A stretch of 64,000 nucleotides of DNA from Castor canadensis (GCF_047511655.1 NC_133396.1:128287490-128351489), one strand, 5' to 3'; positions 31,738 to 42,086 are shown, counted from the first letter of the stretch. The notes: a model not told the origin generated them from the letters alone. Numbers and translations are program-made.

Positions 31738-32642
31738 TGCAGGGAGTGAATTAAAGCCTGTGAGAACTGGACACAAACAAGGCGAGATGCAGTTAATTGC
31801 TTTTACCTGTAGGCCGAAATAGGCACAGCCCTCGGCCACCAAACAGGGAAAGGCAGAACATCTGTGTCTCCTAAATTTTGTTCAGAGAAGCAGGAACGCA
31901 GGTTTCTCCTGTTACAATGTCACTCTCCTCCCCAGGGCGCCACCCTCTTTGCTGCTATAAAAGACCCCTGAAGGAGGAAGAAGGGCTTTTGCTTTTTGGG
32001 GCTTTACCTTGGGCTTTTTTTGGTGTGGGAAGCTTTTGGAAGGGAAAAGAATTACCGAAGGGGAAAAATTGCTGAAGGGAAAATGCAAAAGGGGGGTTGA
32101 TAGAAAGTCTGCACCTAGAACTTTAACATAAACTTCAGAAAGTAAAGCTGAGAAAGAACTTCATATATAGGCCTTAGGAAAGCTAAAGCTAAAGAAGAGC
32201 CAAAGAGGACACGGGGCAGTGCACAATGCAAGTCTAAGGACGGAGACCTTAGGAGATATGCACATGCAGTTCTTAGGCCACTGTTGGTTTGCAAGTTTGA
32301 GCACTGAGGCTTTGAGAGAGCTAAAGAGAGATGGGACAGTGCAAGCCTGGGGGCAAAAGACTTTAAGAGCGATTAAGCTAAAGATAAACTGAGAGCAAAC
32401 ATGGGACAGACAGAGCCTAAGGAAAGAGGTTTTAAAGAATCAAGATAGAGAAAAGAAGCAAAGAGGGTTGTGCGTCTCCAGCCGAGCGTACAACACACCT
32501 GACCCCTGTCTGTCTATCCTGCGTCTTTTCTAAAATCTCTAGTCACCCCCAGTTAAGCCCAGTTAGGTCCAGTAATAACCAAGGAGCGAGAGAGAAAACC
32601 ATGCCAGCAAGGGAGGGAGCGCAAGAAACAGCACTCCCTTCA
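31738..32642 (+). mobile_element. ERV solo LTR, family copy 2, 6-bp TSD
   Basis: 905 bases beginning TG and ending CA, bounded by CTCCTT at 31732-31737 and again at 32643-32648. It aligns with the LTR at 3671-4589. A TATA box (gctataaaagac, near 31956) is kept; the aataaa of copy 1 is replaced by aatcaa here. A 6-bp duplication is typical of class II (ERVK-like) integration, so that class is inferred. No internal genes adjoin it, so it is a solo LTR. Confidence 0.85.
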
Positions 32643-32648
32643 CTCCTT

Positions 32649-32966
32649 CTGAACCCACCCAGCCCTCCTCACTTTCCTTCATTGTACCTTCCCGAACACA
32701 CTTCTCTCCCAGGACGATATTCCCTCACAATGGCTCATAAAATGGACTGGAATAAAGATTGTCCCACTCACCGATGAACTTACAATTTTAAAACTTGGCC
32801 AAAATCAAATTTGTATAGTCTAGTTAAAGCTTTTCTTTTTAATAGTTAAAGATTTTCTTAACTTTCCAAAGGAGAGAGAAACTCACCAAAGAACTTAGGA
32901 TTGTTTTAAAAATTGTTTATCTGGTTAATCCATATCTTTTGGGACCCAAGCTATAAAATTTGTTAG
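32649..32966. other. no recognised feature
   Basis: Unassigned flank of the LTR. Confidence 0.35.
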
Positions 32967-33060
32967 AGAGCTGAGGATGTGGTTCAGTTGTAGAGCACCT
33001 GCCTAGTGAGTGCAAGGCCATGGGTTTGATCTCTAGCACTGCAAAAATACAATAAATAAA
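32967..33060 (+). mobile_element. ID SINE
   Basis: agctgaggatgtggttcagttg to ggtttgatctctagcactg with an (AATA)n-like tail. Confidence 0.85.
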
Positions 33061-33104
33061 CTTATTTTTAAAAACATAAAAAGGCATCAAAATTCTAGCA
33101 CAAG

Positions 33105-33215
33105 CTGGGAGTTGTGATGTATGCCAGCCAACGGCTGAGGTTGAGGTAGGGGGATCACTACTTCCCAGCCAGCCTAAGCTATATAGCAAGAACTTGTCTT
33201 AAAAAAAAGAAAAGA
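33105..33215 (+). mobile_element. B1-like SINE, diverged
   Basis: gctgggagttgtgatgtatgcc to gctatatagcaagaacttgtc plus A tail. Confidence 0.75.
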
Positions 33216-33248
33216 TAAATATTTAAAATATAAACTAGGAGAACATCT

Positions 33249-33334
33249 GGGCTGGGACTGTAGCTCAGTGGTAGAGCATGTGCCTGCCATGCACAAGTTC
33301 CTGGCTTAAATCTCCAGCACCACAAAACAAACAG
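33249..33334 (+). mobile_element. ID SINE
   Basis: gggctgggactgtagctcagtg to ggcttaaatctccagcacc. Confidence 0.88.
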
Positions 33335-33400
33335 AAGCTTCTTAGCAGCTTTCAATGAAGTCTTTCCTGCTTAAAAACAAAAACATCAAAAAGTCAAATT

Positions 33401-33491
33401 GGGGTTGGGGATTTAGCTCAGTGGAAGAGCGCTTGCCTGGCAAGTGCAAGGCCCTGAGTTTGGTCCCCAGCACCAAAAAAAAAAAAAAAAA
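33401..33491 (+). mobile_element. young ID SINE with perfect TSD
   Basis: ggggttggggatttagctcag to gtttggtccccagcacc and a pure A tail of about 20. It is the least diverged ID copy here. AAAAGTCAAATT flanks it at 33389-33400 and 33492-33503. Confidence 0.95.
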
Positions 33492-33509
33492 AAAAGTCAA
33501 ATTTGTACA

Positions 33510-33570
33510 TGGTAGAGAGCTTGCCTAGTATACACAAGGCCGATTCCTAGCACAGCAAAAAAGAAAAAAA
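33510..33570 (+). mobile_element. ID SINE, 5'-truncated, in the same site
   Basis: tggtagagagcttgcctag to gattcctagcacagc and an A-rich tail. tcaaatttgta stands before it (33497-33507) and after it (about 33571), the third copy of that target in a row. Confidence 0.82.
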
Positions 33571-33579
33571 ATCAAATTT

Positions 33580-34305
33580 GTATACGCTGAGAGAATAAAC
33601 CCATCCTAAATTCAGAGACCACTTAATACGATTCTCCAGCAACACTCTAGTTTTGATAAGGTCACGCAGTCATATGTGGTTTCTTGTTGATGGTGTTCAA
33701 CTAAGGAGGCAGATTTAGTTTGAGGACAGAAGATATCATGTCCCCTTTTCTAAATTACAAGATTTTTGTGAACTACTGTAACGATATTTTTGACACAGGA
33801 GAAAATAGGCCATATTAGTAGCTCTTTCAGTAGGTAGATTTAACTAGAACAAGGCCACTTCTACATCTGTCTAGACAAAGATACCTGTTCATACCGCAAG
33901 GAAGAGGACGCTGGAAGAACAATTCTACTTTAGTTCAAAGATAGAATTTAAAAAGACAAAGGGCAAAGCCTGGTTGCCCAAAGACTCTGTTCTGCAGAAC
34001 TAGCCTCTCTGATCTGCCTACAATTTGCCCTTAGCACAAAAAGGAGATGTTTCCCAGCAATTGCAAAAACAGAACGTTTTATTTGCACCAGACACCCTAC
34101 CATCTTTCTACCATTCTCTTCCTCAGAGTAACAAAAGGATTTCAGTGGTAGGAATTTCAAATATCCCTCAGACTCTGCCTTTGTCTCAGCCACTTCTGTC
34201 TCTTTGGGCCCTCTCCCTAGTCAATAATAGATTTTTTCTGCGTAGTAATTTCACTTCAGTCAATTTGTTACAAATGGACTCCCATAATTTGGCAGAGATA
34301 AATAA
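33580..34305. other. unassigned, moderately open sequence
   Basis: No repeat recognised. Opposed frames at 33948-34193 and 34025-34330 overlap and have no domain. Confidence 0.35.
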
Positions 34306-34306
34306 C

Positions 34307-34393
34307 TTAGTGGAGTGGCTCAAGCGGTAACAGTGTTTGCCTAGCAAGTGTGAGGCCCTGAGTTCAAATCCTAGTGCCACCAAAAAAAAAAAA
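34307..34393 (+). mobile_element. SINE right half, with TSD
   Basis: gtggagtggctcaagcggtaac to gttcaaatcctagtgccacc plus A tail; cagagataa on both sides. Confidence 0.88.
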
Positions 34394-34659
34394 GGATAAT
34401 ACAGAGATAACCAACTATCTGATGCCTCCCTGTTAACACCTCAGACCTTGAACTCAGCCCTGACAGCCTCTGGGCCCAAAACAGTCCAGATGTGGAGGCT
34501 GAACTCTTAAAGATCTCAAGTGATCTCTTCCAAAATTGGACCAAAACCTACAAGGAGGTTCTTAAAGGTCTCTAGCCCATCATACCTGTACACTGCGGGA
34601 AAAGACACGGTTGCACTGGCCTTGTGCCAACCCCATTCTGCCCATCAAAAACACCTGTG
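34394..34659. other. unassigned
   Basis: Sequence between two SINE right halves; no exon or repeat recognised. Confidence 0.3.
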
Positions 34660-34755
34660 GAGGGCTGGAGGTGTGGCTCAAGTGGTAGAGTGCCTGTCTA
34701 GCAAGCAAAAAGTCCTGAGCTCTAACCCCAGTATTGTCAAAAAAGAAAAAAAATA
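34660..34755 (+). mobile_element. SINE right half
   Basis: gaggtgtggctcaagtggtag to gagctctaaccccagtattg plus A-rich tail. Confidence 0.88.
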
Positions 34756-35486
34756 AGTGGGGGGTGCTCAGCAATGGCCAGTAGTGAACGAGATTGTGTT
34801 TTCTCAATTCCTTGTAATCCACAATCCCAATTCCATCCTCTCCTTCATTCCTGGGACGGTCGCTTACTTTGCAGTGGTACGTCTGTTTCTCACCTTCCCC
34901 AGAATACTCTAGTAATCATCTTCACAGTATTTATTGGGATTCACTTGGAAAGGCCATCACGTGGACAACTTGTACCCACAGGGTTTGCAGATGCACCCCC
35001 TATTTCCCCCAAAAGTTCAACCACAGCTCCAGAGACATCTGGTTCCCCCGGAACTCTGTTCTCGTATCTGAGGGCCTTCTGTTATGTTCTCCAGACGGAG
35101 TGCCTTGTAAAATTGATTCCCTCCTTTGCAGTGTTAATGTACGAGGAACACAGTGTCTCTCGGGCCATATTCCCATTTTAGATGGTCCAAGTCTGTTATG
35201 TAGGCCATGGCACCCCTCGAAATGGACAGTCCCTTTTTATCCTCATAGACAGAAACTCTTTGGGACATGTACCAGTCACCAAAAGATGGCATGAAGGATT
35301 TCTCAGTCTTGCAGAAAGCTATAGATAGTCAATTCCTCATTTTCAGAATTAGTTGTTCCTTTATATGTTCTGATAAGAGTAGAGAAATAACAAAGCCCTT
35401 TTGCCCTAGGCAAACTCACTGGAGGCTATTTTCTGTAACTTCAAAGACTCTGTTCAAAACATTCCTATCCTTTTATTTTGCTTTTA
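34756..35486 (+). other. ORF-rich stretch of unknown origin
   Basis: Overlapping plus-strand frames of 135 and 141 codons (34774-35181, 34869-35294) and one of 76 codons cover this stretch, with cysteine- and tryptophan-containing segments. I do not recognise them. A decayed retroelement or retrovirus-derived gene is possible, as is chance. There is no splice or promoter evidence. Confidence 0.25.
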
Positions 35487-35575
35487 TACAGTCTTGATAT
35501 GTAGCCCAGGCTGGTGGCGAACTCCCAATCCTCCTTCCTCACAGTGCTGTGTGCTGTGTACCACCACACCTAGCT
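35487..35575 (-). mobile_element. B1-like SINE, antisense, diverged
   Basis: tacagtcttgatatgtagccc to gtaccaccacacctagct. Confidence 0.75.
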
Positions 35576-35621
35576 AAAAGTCCCTATCCTTGAACTCCCC
35601 AATTACTATAAAATTTTGTCT

Positions 35622-35841
35622 TCTTGCATTTTATTGGTGGGACTGGAGTTTGAACTCAAGGCTTTGTGCTTGCAAAGCAGGTGCTCTATGGCTTGAGCCA
35701 CACCTCTAGTCCATTTTGGTCTGGATATTTTGGAGATGGAGTCTCTTGAACCATTTGCCTGGGTTGGCCTAGAACCTCGATCCTCTCGATCTCGGCCTCC
35801 CAAGTAGCCACGATTATAGGTGTGAGCCACCAGTGTCCAGC
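35622..35841 (-). mobile_element. dimeric SINE, second subfamily, antisense
   Basis: ggtgggactggagtttgaactc, cttgcaaagcaggtgctc, cacacctctagtccattttgg and ataggtgtgagccaccagtg. Confidence 0.9.
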
Positions 35842-36309
35842 AAGTTTTCTCTAAGTGAAAGATCAGCCTAAGTCTTGGAGGGGGAGCTCTAAGTCAAAAG
35901 CTCATTGGACATCTTAGTCTGATGGCTTATTTCGACCTCTATTTACCCTGCAAAAGCCTGCCCTTGTTGGTTGGCGGGAGGGAAGCAGCTGTGAAGTTAA
36001 CTGAAACCTTCGATGATCTAGTCTTAGATTTCCACTTAAAGTCATGGTCCCTTGGGCTATTCACACCTCACTCTGGACTGAAAATATTCAACATGTTTTC
36101 TGCTTCTCTGCTGACCTGTGGAAACCCTGTCCCCAAATATACGTACTCCAAACCCCATGCCCTTTCTTCCCTCCCAGAGGAGTGAGGACCTCTTAACTGC
36201 TGTGCCCTAATGTGGGAGAATTCTTTGCTCCCTTGGATCTTACTTTCTGATTTCATTCCATTGAGAAAAGAGGTCATGCTTATATGATTTTCTCTTTCGT
36301 TCTTCCCCC
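35842..36309. other. no recognised feature
   Basis: Unassigned; a forward frame at 35922-36185 shows no domain. Confidence 0.3.
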
Positions 36310-36310
36310 C

Positions 36311-36400
36311 CCCTTTTTTTTTTTTTTTGATGGTGTTGGGGATCAAACCCAGAGCCTCACACATGCTAGACAAGGGCTTTACCACTGGGGTAGATCCCCC
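36311..36400 (-). mobile_element. ID SINE, antisense
   Basis: T-run, gttggggatcaaacccagagcc to ttaccactggggtagatcc. Confidence 0.88.
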
Positions 36401-36489
36401 TATTTAATTTTACTTTTAAATTTATTGAGTCTTGCTCATGGCCCAGAACATGGCATACAGAATACAGTTCCATGTGCATGAAAAAGAGA

Positions 36490-36975
36490 ATATTCTTATA
36501 AGAATTTGGATCAACCATAAAGGTTATTAGTCACAGTTCCCGAGAATACCTCTGACACCAATTGCAAGTTCACAATATTCCCAAAACCACTGTCAGTGTT
36601 GATAATTTACTAACAGAACTCACTAAAAACATTACACTCACAGCTGTGGTTTATTATTGGGAAATAATACAAATCAAGTCAGGTACCGAGCATATTGTCA
36701 GATCCAGGAGAAGAACCCAACACCGAGCTCCCATTATCCCCTCCTGTGGAGTCAGCACTCATTATTTTCTCACGTTGATATGTGACAATACACGGAAATT
36801 AATGCCATCCAAAAAGCTCACTTGTGGGATGGGGGGAGGTGTGTGTGTGTCAGGATTTTTGTTGGGACTCCATTGCACAGACTTCGATGAATTCCATTTC
36901 AGGTTGACTGAATAACCTAAAATCCCCACCCTAATATTATTAGGTATGACTAGCCCCACTCTAAGGCCTGATGTG
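36490..36975 (-). mobile_element. old ERVL-like LTR candidate, antisense
   Basis: ttactaacagaactcactaaaaac and gtggtttattattgggaaat (a reversed poly(A) signal) resemble an old ERVL-type LTR in reverse. The assignment is from memory and weak. Confidence 0.4.
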
Positions 36976-37819
36976 GCCAGTCTCTGCCCTAAACAAAGAC
37001 ATTCCTATCAGGTGTGACACAGATGACCTCCCAGAAGCTGAGTGCGAAGGCCAGACCTCTGTTTGAGCAAGGCCAAATTCTTTTCTACACAATTCTCTTA
37101 TTGTGTAGAGTGTTCTTAAAAACATCACTTAGGTCAAGTTGGTTAATAGCATGGGGCTAAGTCTCGTAAATGTTACATGCGGTTTTGATCAAGCATGGTG
37201 AAAAAAAATCAAAAGAGATTTCCAAAACAAAAATTTAAATTCTCACGCACATTGTGCAGTGCAGTGGACTGGAGCAGCTCAGTCAGTCCCTCGTGTCATC
37301 AGTTGGGTTTAAACCGTTGTGTGATCTGTGATGTTTCCCTGCCTGTAATTTTGTGAAAATCTGCCTCCCCCAAAGCAAATGGTAACCAAAATGCAAGGTG
37401 AAGGTATGGTAATCTTCCTAAGCCTAAAAGGGCTTGCAATATAAGAAAGTAAAAATTTTAGATTTGTTGAAAGGCAGCATAACTTTAGCAGAAGTTGAGT
37501 GGCTTATGGGAAAATGAAACCGGCACCCACGGTATTTGAGATAAGGAGCATGAAATATGATCTCGTTTTTGTCTACAGGAAATGTAGTTGCAGTAGTAAT
37601 GTGTGACAGTAATCTAACCACCGACTCCAAACAGTGCCAAGTTACAGATGCACATAACTACTGTCCATACAGTGGACATCAAGCTGAGTAATGTCATAGT
37701 GCTCAAGTGCATCCTGAGTACGCCTGGCTTTTCCACAATAGCCATCTGTTTGAAGCCAGATACCCAAGGATACCAAGGGTCGAAATATATTTTGTTTCAT
37801 GTTAATATAGAAAGTCCAG
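36976..37819. other. no recognised feature
   Basis: Unassigned; possibly the outer part of the preceding LTR up to about 37130. Confidence 0.3.
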
Positions 37820-37887
37820 CTTTCCTTTTTTTGGCTCTGGGGTAGAATTATACTAAGCTATGGCCCCTGAGCTACACTCCCAGCCCT
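37820..37887 (-). mobile_element. ID SINE remnant, antisense
   Basis: ctctggggtagaattatac to cctgagctacactcccagccc; internally shortened. Confidence 0.65.
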
Positions 37888-38110
37888 TTTTTCTTTGGCT
37901 TCACTGGGGGTTGAACTCAGGGCCTCACACTTGCTAAAGCAGATAGATGCTCTTGCCACTTGAACCACTTTGCCAGCCCTATTTTTGTGATGGGTTTTTT
38001 CCAGATAGGGTCTCATGAACTATTTGTCAGGGACTGGCTTTGAACCACAATCCTCCAAATCTCTGCCTCCTGAGCAGCTAGGATTACAGGCATGAGCCAC
38101 CGAGCCTGAC
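37888..38110 (-). mobile_element. dimeric SINE, antisense
   Basis: cactgggggttgaactcaggg to ggcatgagccaccgagcctg; an extra agata in the right half near 37940. Confidence 0.9.
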
Positions 38111-38400
38111 ATTTGGAGATACCTTTTATCAGTTGACAGACATTGGGTTATTTCCACATTTTGGTGGCTATGAACATTTATATATATGTGTGAAATATGC
38201 TTTCAGTTTGCTTGGTACATGCCTAGGGTATTTATCTGGACGAGGAACTCCTAGGGTAGCTCTATTTAACTTTCTGAAGAACTGCCCAGCTGTTTTCCAA
38301 AGCAACTGCATCATTTAACATCCCCAATAGCCACGTATGAAGATTCCAGTTTCCCCACTTGTTACTATCTTTCTTTTTAACATAGGTATCATAGTAGGTA
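38111..38400 (-). mobile_element. old L1 ORF2 3' region, antisense
   Basis: atcagttgacagacattggg, tttccacattttggtggctatg, ctgaagaactgcccagctg and cttgttactatctt are standard antisense L1 ORF2 blocks. Confidence 0.8.
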
Positions 38401-38436
38401 TGGAGGGAAACCCACTGTGTTTTTTTAGTTTTGTCT

Positions 38437-38520
38437 TTTTTTTTTTTTTTTTTTTGCTTCACTGGGGGTTTGAACTCGGGGCTTCACACTTGCTAGGCAC
38501 TGCTTGAGCCACGCCTACGC
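38437..38520 (-). mobile_element. SINE right half, antisense, internally deleted
   Basis: T-run, cactgggggtttgaactcggg; gctaggcac joins tgcttgagccacgcc. Confidence 0.85.
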
Positions 38521-38621
38521 CAATATTGCCTTTTTAACAATATTAAATCTTCCAGTGTATTGACAGGGAAAGTCTTTCCATTTATTTGTCTGCTTATTTT
38601 TTGTTACTATGTGTGTCACTC

Positions 38622-38797
38622 ACCTTTCCATTTCTGTAACAAATACCTGAACTAACCACTTCATAAAGAGTAAAAGCTTACCTTGACTCATGGTTTGGGA
38701 GGTTTCAGTCCATGATCAATTGGTTCCTTTGCTTTGAGGATCGTGGTGAGGCAGCATATCACCGATGGAACACATGGTAACACAAAGCTGCTAAGCT
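38622..38797 (-). mobile_element. MaLR-type LTR fragment, antisense
   Basis: catttctgtaacaaatacctg, ctcatggtttgggaggtttc and cagtccatgatcaattgg. Confidence 0.6.
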
Positions 38798-39008
38798 AGC
38801 TGGGTGCTGGTGGCTCATGCCACCTACTCAGGAGGCAGAGATCAGGAGGATCATGGTTCAAAGCCAGCCCGGGGAAACGGTTTTAAGAGCCCCTATCTCA
38901 AAAAGCCCTTCACAAAAATAGGGCTGGTGGAATGGCTCAGGGTGAAGGCCCTGAGTCGGAGTTCAAGCCCCAGTACTGCACCAAAAAAAAAAAAAAAAAA
39001 AAAAAAAA
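38798..39008 (+). mobile_element. dimeric SINE (deletion type)
   Basis: gctgggtgctggtggctcatg to cggagttcaagccccagtac and an A tail of about 27. Confidence 0.9.
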
Positions 39009-39107
39009 GCTCATGGCCAAGAAACCAAAGAGAAAGGAAGAAGAATGAACTTGAACTGTCTACCTTCAGGTCCCAGTGACCTGAAGACCTCCCACTCACC
39101 TCTACTC

Positions 39108-39334
39108 TTTTTCTTTGGCAGCACTGGAGTTTGAACTCAGGGCTTCATGCTTACTAGGCAGGCACTCTTACTGCTTGAGACACTCCACCAGCCCTGTTTT
39201 TTTGTTTGTTTGTTTTTTTGAGATAGGGTCTTGGGAGCCATTTGCCCAGGGCTGGCTTCAAATTGCTATCCTCCTGATTTATTTATGCCTCCTGAGTAGC
39301 TAGGATTACAGGCATGAGTCACTAGCACCTGGCT
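39108..39334 (-). mobile_element. dimeric SINE, antisense
   Basis: cactggagtttgaactcaggg to ggcatgagtcactagcacc; a (GTTT)n linker at 39195-39215. Confidence 0.9.
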
Positions 39335-39363
39335 AATATCTGCATTTTTGTTTGAATATTTTC

Positions 39364-39582
39364 TTTTTTTTTTTTGGTGGACTGGGGTTTGAACTCAGGG
39401 CTTTATTCTTGCAAAGCAGGTGCTCTACCACTTAAGCCACACCTCCAGTCCATTTTACTCTGGTTATTTTGGAGATGGGGGTCTTGTGAACTATTTTCCT
39501 GGGCTGGCCTTGAACCATGATCCTCCCAATCTCAGATTCTCAAGTAGCTAGGATTATAGGTGTGAGCTGCTGGTGCCCAGCT
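39364..39582 (-). mobile_element. dimeric SINE, second subfamily, antisense
   Basis: ctggggtttgaactcagggc, cttgcaaagcaggtgctc, cacacctccagtccatttta and gtgagctgctggtgcccagc. Confidence 0.9.
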
Positions 39583-40300
39583 TGTCTATTTATATTCAGT
39601 GTATTTACTGATGAGTTAGGAGTTATGTCTGCCATTTTACCAGAAGGAATCTTTGTAGTATTTCTTACAGGGCAGGTATCTAGTGATTTCCTATTTTTGT
39701 TTATAGGGGACTGTCTTATTTTCTTCTTTCTTTCAGTGCTGGGGATCAAATTCAGGTCCTTGCATCCCAAGCTTCTCCTTCAACTGTTGAAGGACAATTG
39801 TGCTAGATATAGAATTCCTGGAAGATGGTTTTTCTTTTAGAACTTTGAACATGGCATCCTACTGTTTCCTGGCCTCTATATTTTTTTGATAAGTCAGCTG
39901 TTCATCTGAAGATAATTTTTATATGATGAGGTGCTTTTCTCTTGCTGTCTTCAAGATTCTCTTTTTGTCTTTTGAAAGGTTTTCTATGTTCAGGTGTGGA
40001 TCCCTTTGAATTTATCCTATTGGGAGTTCACAGAGTTTCTTGGATGCAGACTTTTGTACATTGCTTTGTTTTGTTTAAATTTGGGGAATTTTTGGCTTTT
40101 ATTCATTAATTATTTTTGCTCTATTTTTGTCTTCTAAGACTCTATTTTTCTTTATTCTTTTAAATTTCTGTTCCTCCAAATAGATCAATTGATGTCTTCA
40201 TTATTGGATTATTTTATTATTATTGTACTGAATAGGACTATATTTCGCATTTACAAAAGTTAGATTATTTCTTATGCTTTCTAAAATTTGTTGAGGTCAT
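39583..40300 (-). mobile_element. old L1 (non-coding region), antisense
   Basis: tagatatagaattcctggaag, tttagaactttgaacatggc, gctgtcttcaagattctc and ttcacagagtttcttggatg are blocks of old mammalian L1 3' non-coding sequence in reverse. A short antisense ID remnant interrupts it at 39728-39780. Confidence 0.65.
39728..39780 (-). mobile_element. ID SINE remnant, antisense
   Basis: cagtgctggggatcaaattcagg to gcatcccaagc. Confidence 0.65.
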
Positions 40301-40321
40301 CTGGTGAATTTTTTGTTTGTT

Positions 40322-40389
40322 TATTGTTATGTAGCCCAGGCTGGCCTCAAACTCATGATTCTCCTACCTCATCCTTCTGAGTGCTGGGA
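40322..40389 (-). mobile_element. B1-like SINE, antisense, partial
   Basis: atgtagcccaggctggcctc to ccttctgagtgctgggat. Confidence 0.8.
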
Positions 40390-40487
40390 TATTTGTCTCT
40401 TTTAAAATTTAATTTGACAATGTATTTATTTACTGTATACAATGTGTAATGTTTTGAAATCCGAATACCTTGCAGAATGACTAAATT

Positions 40488-41541
40488 TTTTTTATTATTC
40501 ATATGTGCATACAAGGCTTGGGTCATTTCTCCCCCCTGCCCCCACCCCCTCCCTTACCACCCACTCTGCCCCCTCCCTCTTCCCCCCACCCCCTCAATAC
40601 CCAGCAGAAACTATTTTGCCCTTATTTCTAATTTTGTTGAAGAGAGAGTATAAGAAATAATAGGAAGGAACAAGGGTTTTTGTTGGTTGAGATAAGGATA
40701 GCTATACAGGGCATTGACTCACATTGATTTCCTGTGCGTGTGTGTTACCTTCTAGGTTAATTCTTTTTAATCTAACCTTTTCTCTAGTACCTGTTCCCCT
40801 TTTCCTATTGGCCTCAGTTGCTTTTAAGGTATCTGCTTTAGTTTCTCTGTGTTAAGGGCAACAAATGCTAGCTAACTTTTTAGGTGTCTTACCTATCCTC
40901 ACCCCTCCCTTGTGTGCTCTTGCTTTTATCATGTGCTCAAAGTCCAATCCCCTTGTTGTGTTTGCCCTTGATCTAATGTCCACATATGAGGGAGAACATA
41001 CGATTTTTGGTCTTTTGGGCCAGGCTAACCTCACTCAGAATGATGTTCTCCAATTCCATCCATTTACCAGCGAATGATAACATTTCATTCTTCTTCATGG
41101 CTGCATAAAATTCCATTGTGTATAGATACCACATTTTCTTGATCCATTCGTCAGTTGGGGGGCATCTTGGCTGTTTCCATAACTTGGCTGTTGTGAATAG
41201 TGCCGCAATAAACATGGGTGTGCAGGTGCCTCTGGAGTAACCTGTGTCACAGTCTTTTGGGTATATCCCCAAGAGTGGTATTGCTGGATCAAATGGTAGA
41301 TCGATGTCTAGCTTTTTAAGTAGCCTCCAAATTTTTTTCCAGAGTGGTTGTACTAGTCTACATTCCCACCAACAGTGTGAGAGGGTTCCTTTTTCCCCAC
41401 ATCCTTGCCAACACCTGTTGGTGGTGGTGTTGCTAATGATGGCTATTCTAACAGGGGTGAGGTGGAATCTTAGTGTGGTTTTAATTTGCATTTCCTTTAT
41501 TGCTAGAGATGGTGAGCATTTTTTCATGTGTTTTTTGGCCA
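40488..41541 (-). mobile_element. L1 insertion, 5'-truncated, with 16-bp TSD
   Basis: A minus-strand L1 of about 1.05 kb. GCAGAATGACTAAATT flanks it at 40472-40487 and 41542-41557. From the 3' end it has a T-run (poly(A) in reverse), an aataat signal, a C-rich tract near 40535-40595 (polypurine on its own strand), a 3' UTR of about 480 bases and the C-terminal end of ORF2 (40973-41527). The encoded part holds [11 protein letters not shown] and SQ-free zinc-knuckle-like [12 protein letters not shown], then GIYPKD and [13 protein letters not shown]. The endonuclease and reverse-transcriptase parts are lost by truncation, so it is dead. Confidence 0.95.
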
Positions 41542-41651
41542 GCAGAATGACTAAATTGAACTCATTAACAAACGCATTACTTCACATTTTTATTTTTTGT
41601 GGTGAGAATGCTTAAAATATATTCTCTTAGAATTTTTCAAGAATACGAGTT

Positions 41652-41765
41652 AGTTGAGTATGGTGACACAGGCCTCTCATTCCAGCACTAGGGAAGCTGA
41701 GCTAGGATGATTGTGAGTTCAAGACTAGTCATGGCTCTACAGTGAGCTTTAAAATAAGACAAAAG
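41652..41765 (+). mobile_element. B1-like SINE, diverged
   Basis: tgagtatggtgacacaggcc to ctctacagtgagctttaaaat. Confidence 0.75.
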
Positions 41766-41784
41766 AAACAAAAAGTTCAATAAA

Positions 41785-41942
41785 AGGCAGGGTATGTAGC
41801 TCAGTGGTAGATCTTTTTTTTTTTTTTTTTTGTGGCAGTACTGGGGTTTGAACTCAGAGCCTCATGCTTGTTAGGCAGGTGCTCTACCGCTTGAGCCACT
41901 CCTGCAGCCCAGTAGATCTCTTACCTAGCACAAAAAATACAG
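41785..41942 (+). mobile_element. ID SINE split by another SINE
   Basis: gggtatgtagctcagtggtagatc is resumed by agtagatctcttacctagcac after an antisense SINE right half. Confidence 0.85.
41814..41908 (-). mobile_element. SINE right half, antisense, nested in ID
   Basis: T-run, actggggtttgaactcagagc to cttgagccactcctgcagccc; gtagatct is duplicated on both sides. Confidence 0.92.
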
Positions 41943-42086
41943 TACATTGTTATTAACTGCAGTCACAATGTTGCAAAATAGATGTCTTTCTTGAGCATGT
42001 CCTACCAAACTAAAAATTTGTGTCCTTTAACCTATGTTTCTAGATAATCGCCAGTCTGTTTTTTTCCTTTCTTTTTTTGGTCCCAA

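Noticed and set aside
3671-32648. The LTRs at 3.7 and 31.7 kb as the two ends of one provirus
   Set aside because: The 27 kb between them holds unrelated single-copy DNA, L2, MER2-like and SINEs, and the LTRs are well diverged; two solo LTRs fit better.
38804-39079. SINE-derived frames with AHATYSGGRDQEDHGSKP-type translations
   Set aside because: The same peptide pattern appears at every plus-strand dimer (for example 58733) and reflects the SINE sequence.
40973-41527. The 184-codon frame as an independent host gene
   Set aside because: It is the C-terminal end of L1 ORF2 within a 5'-truncated insertion that has clear target duplications.
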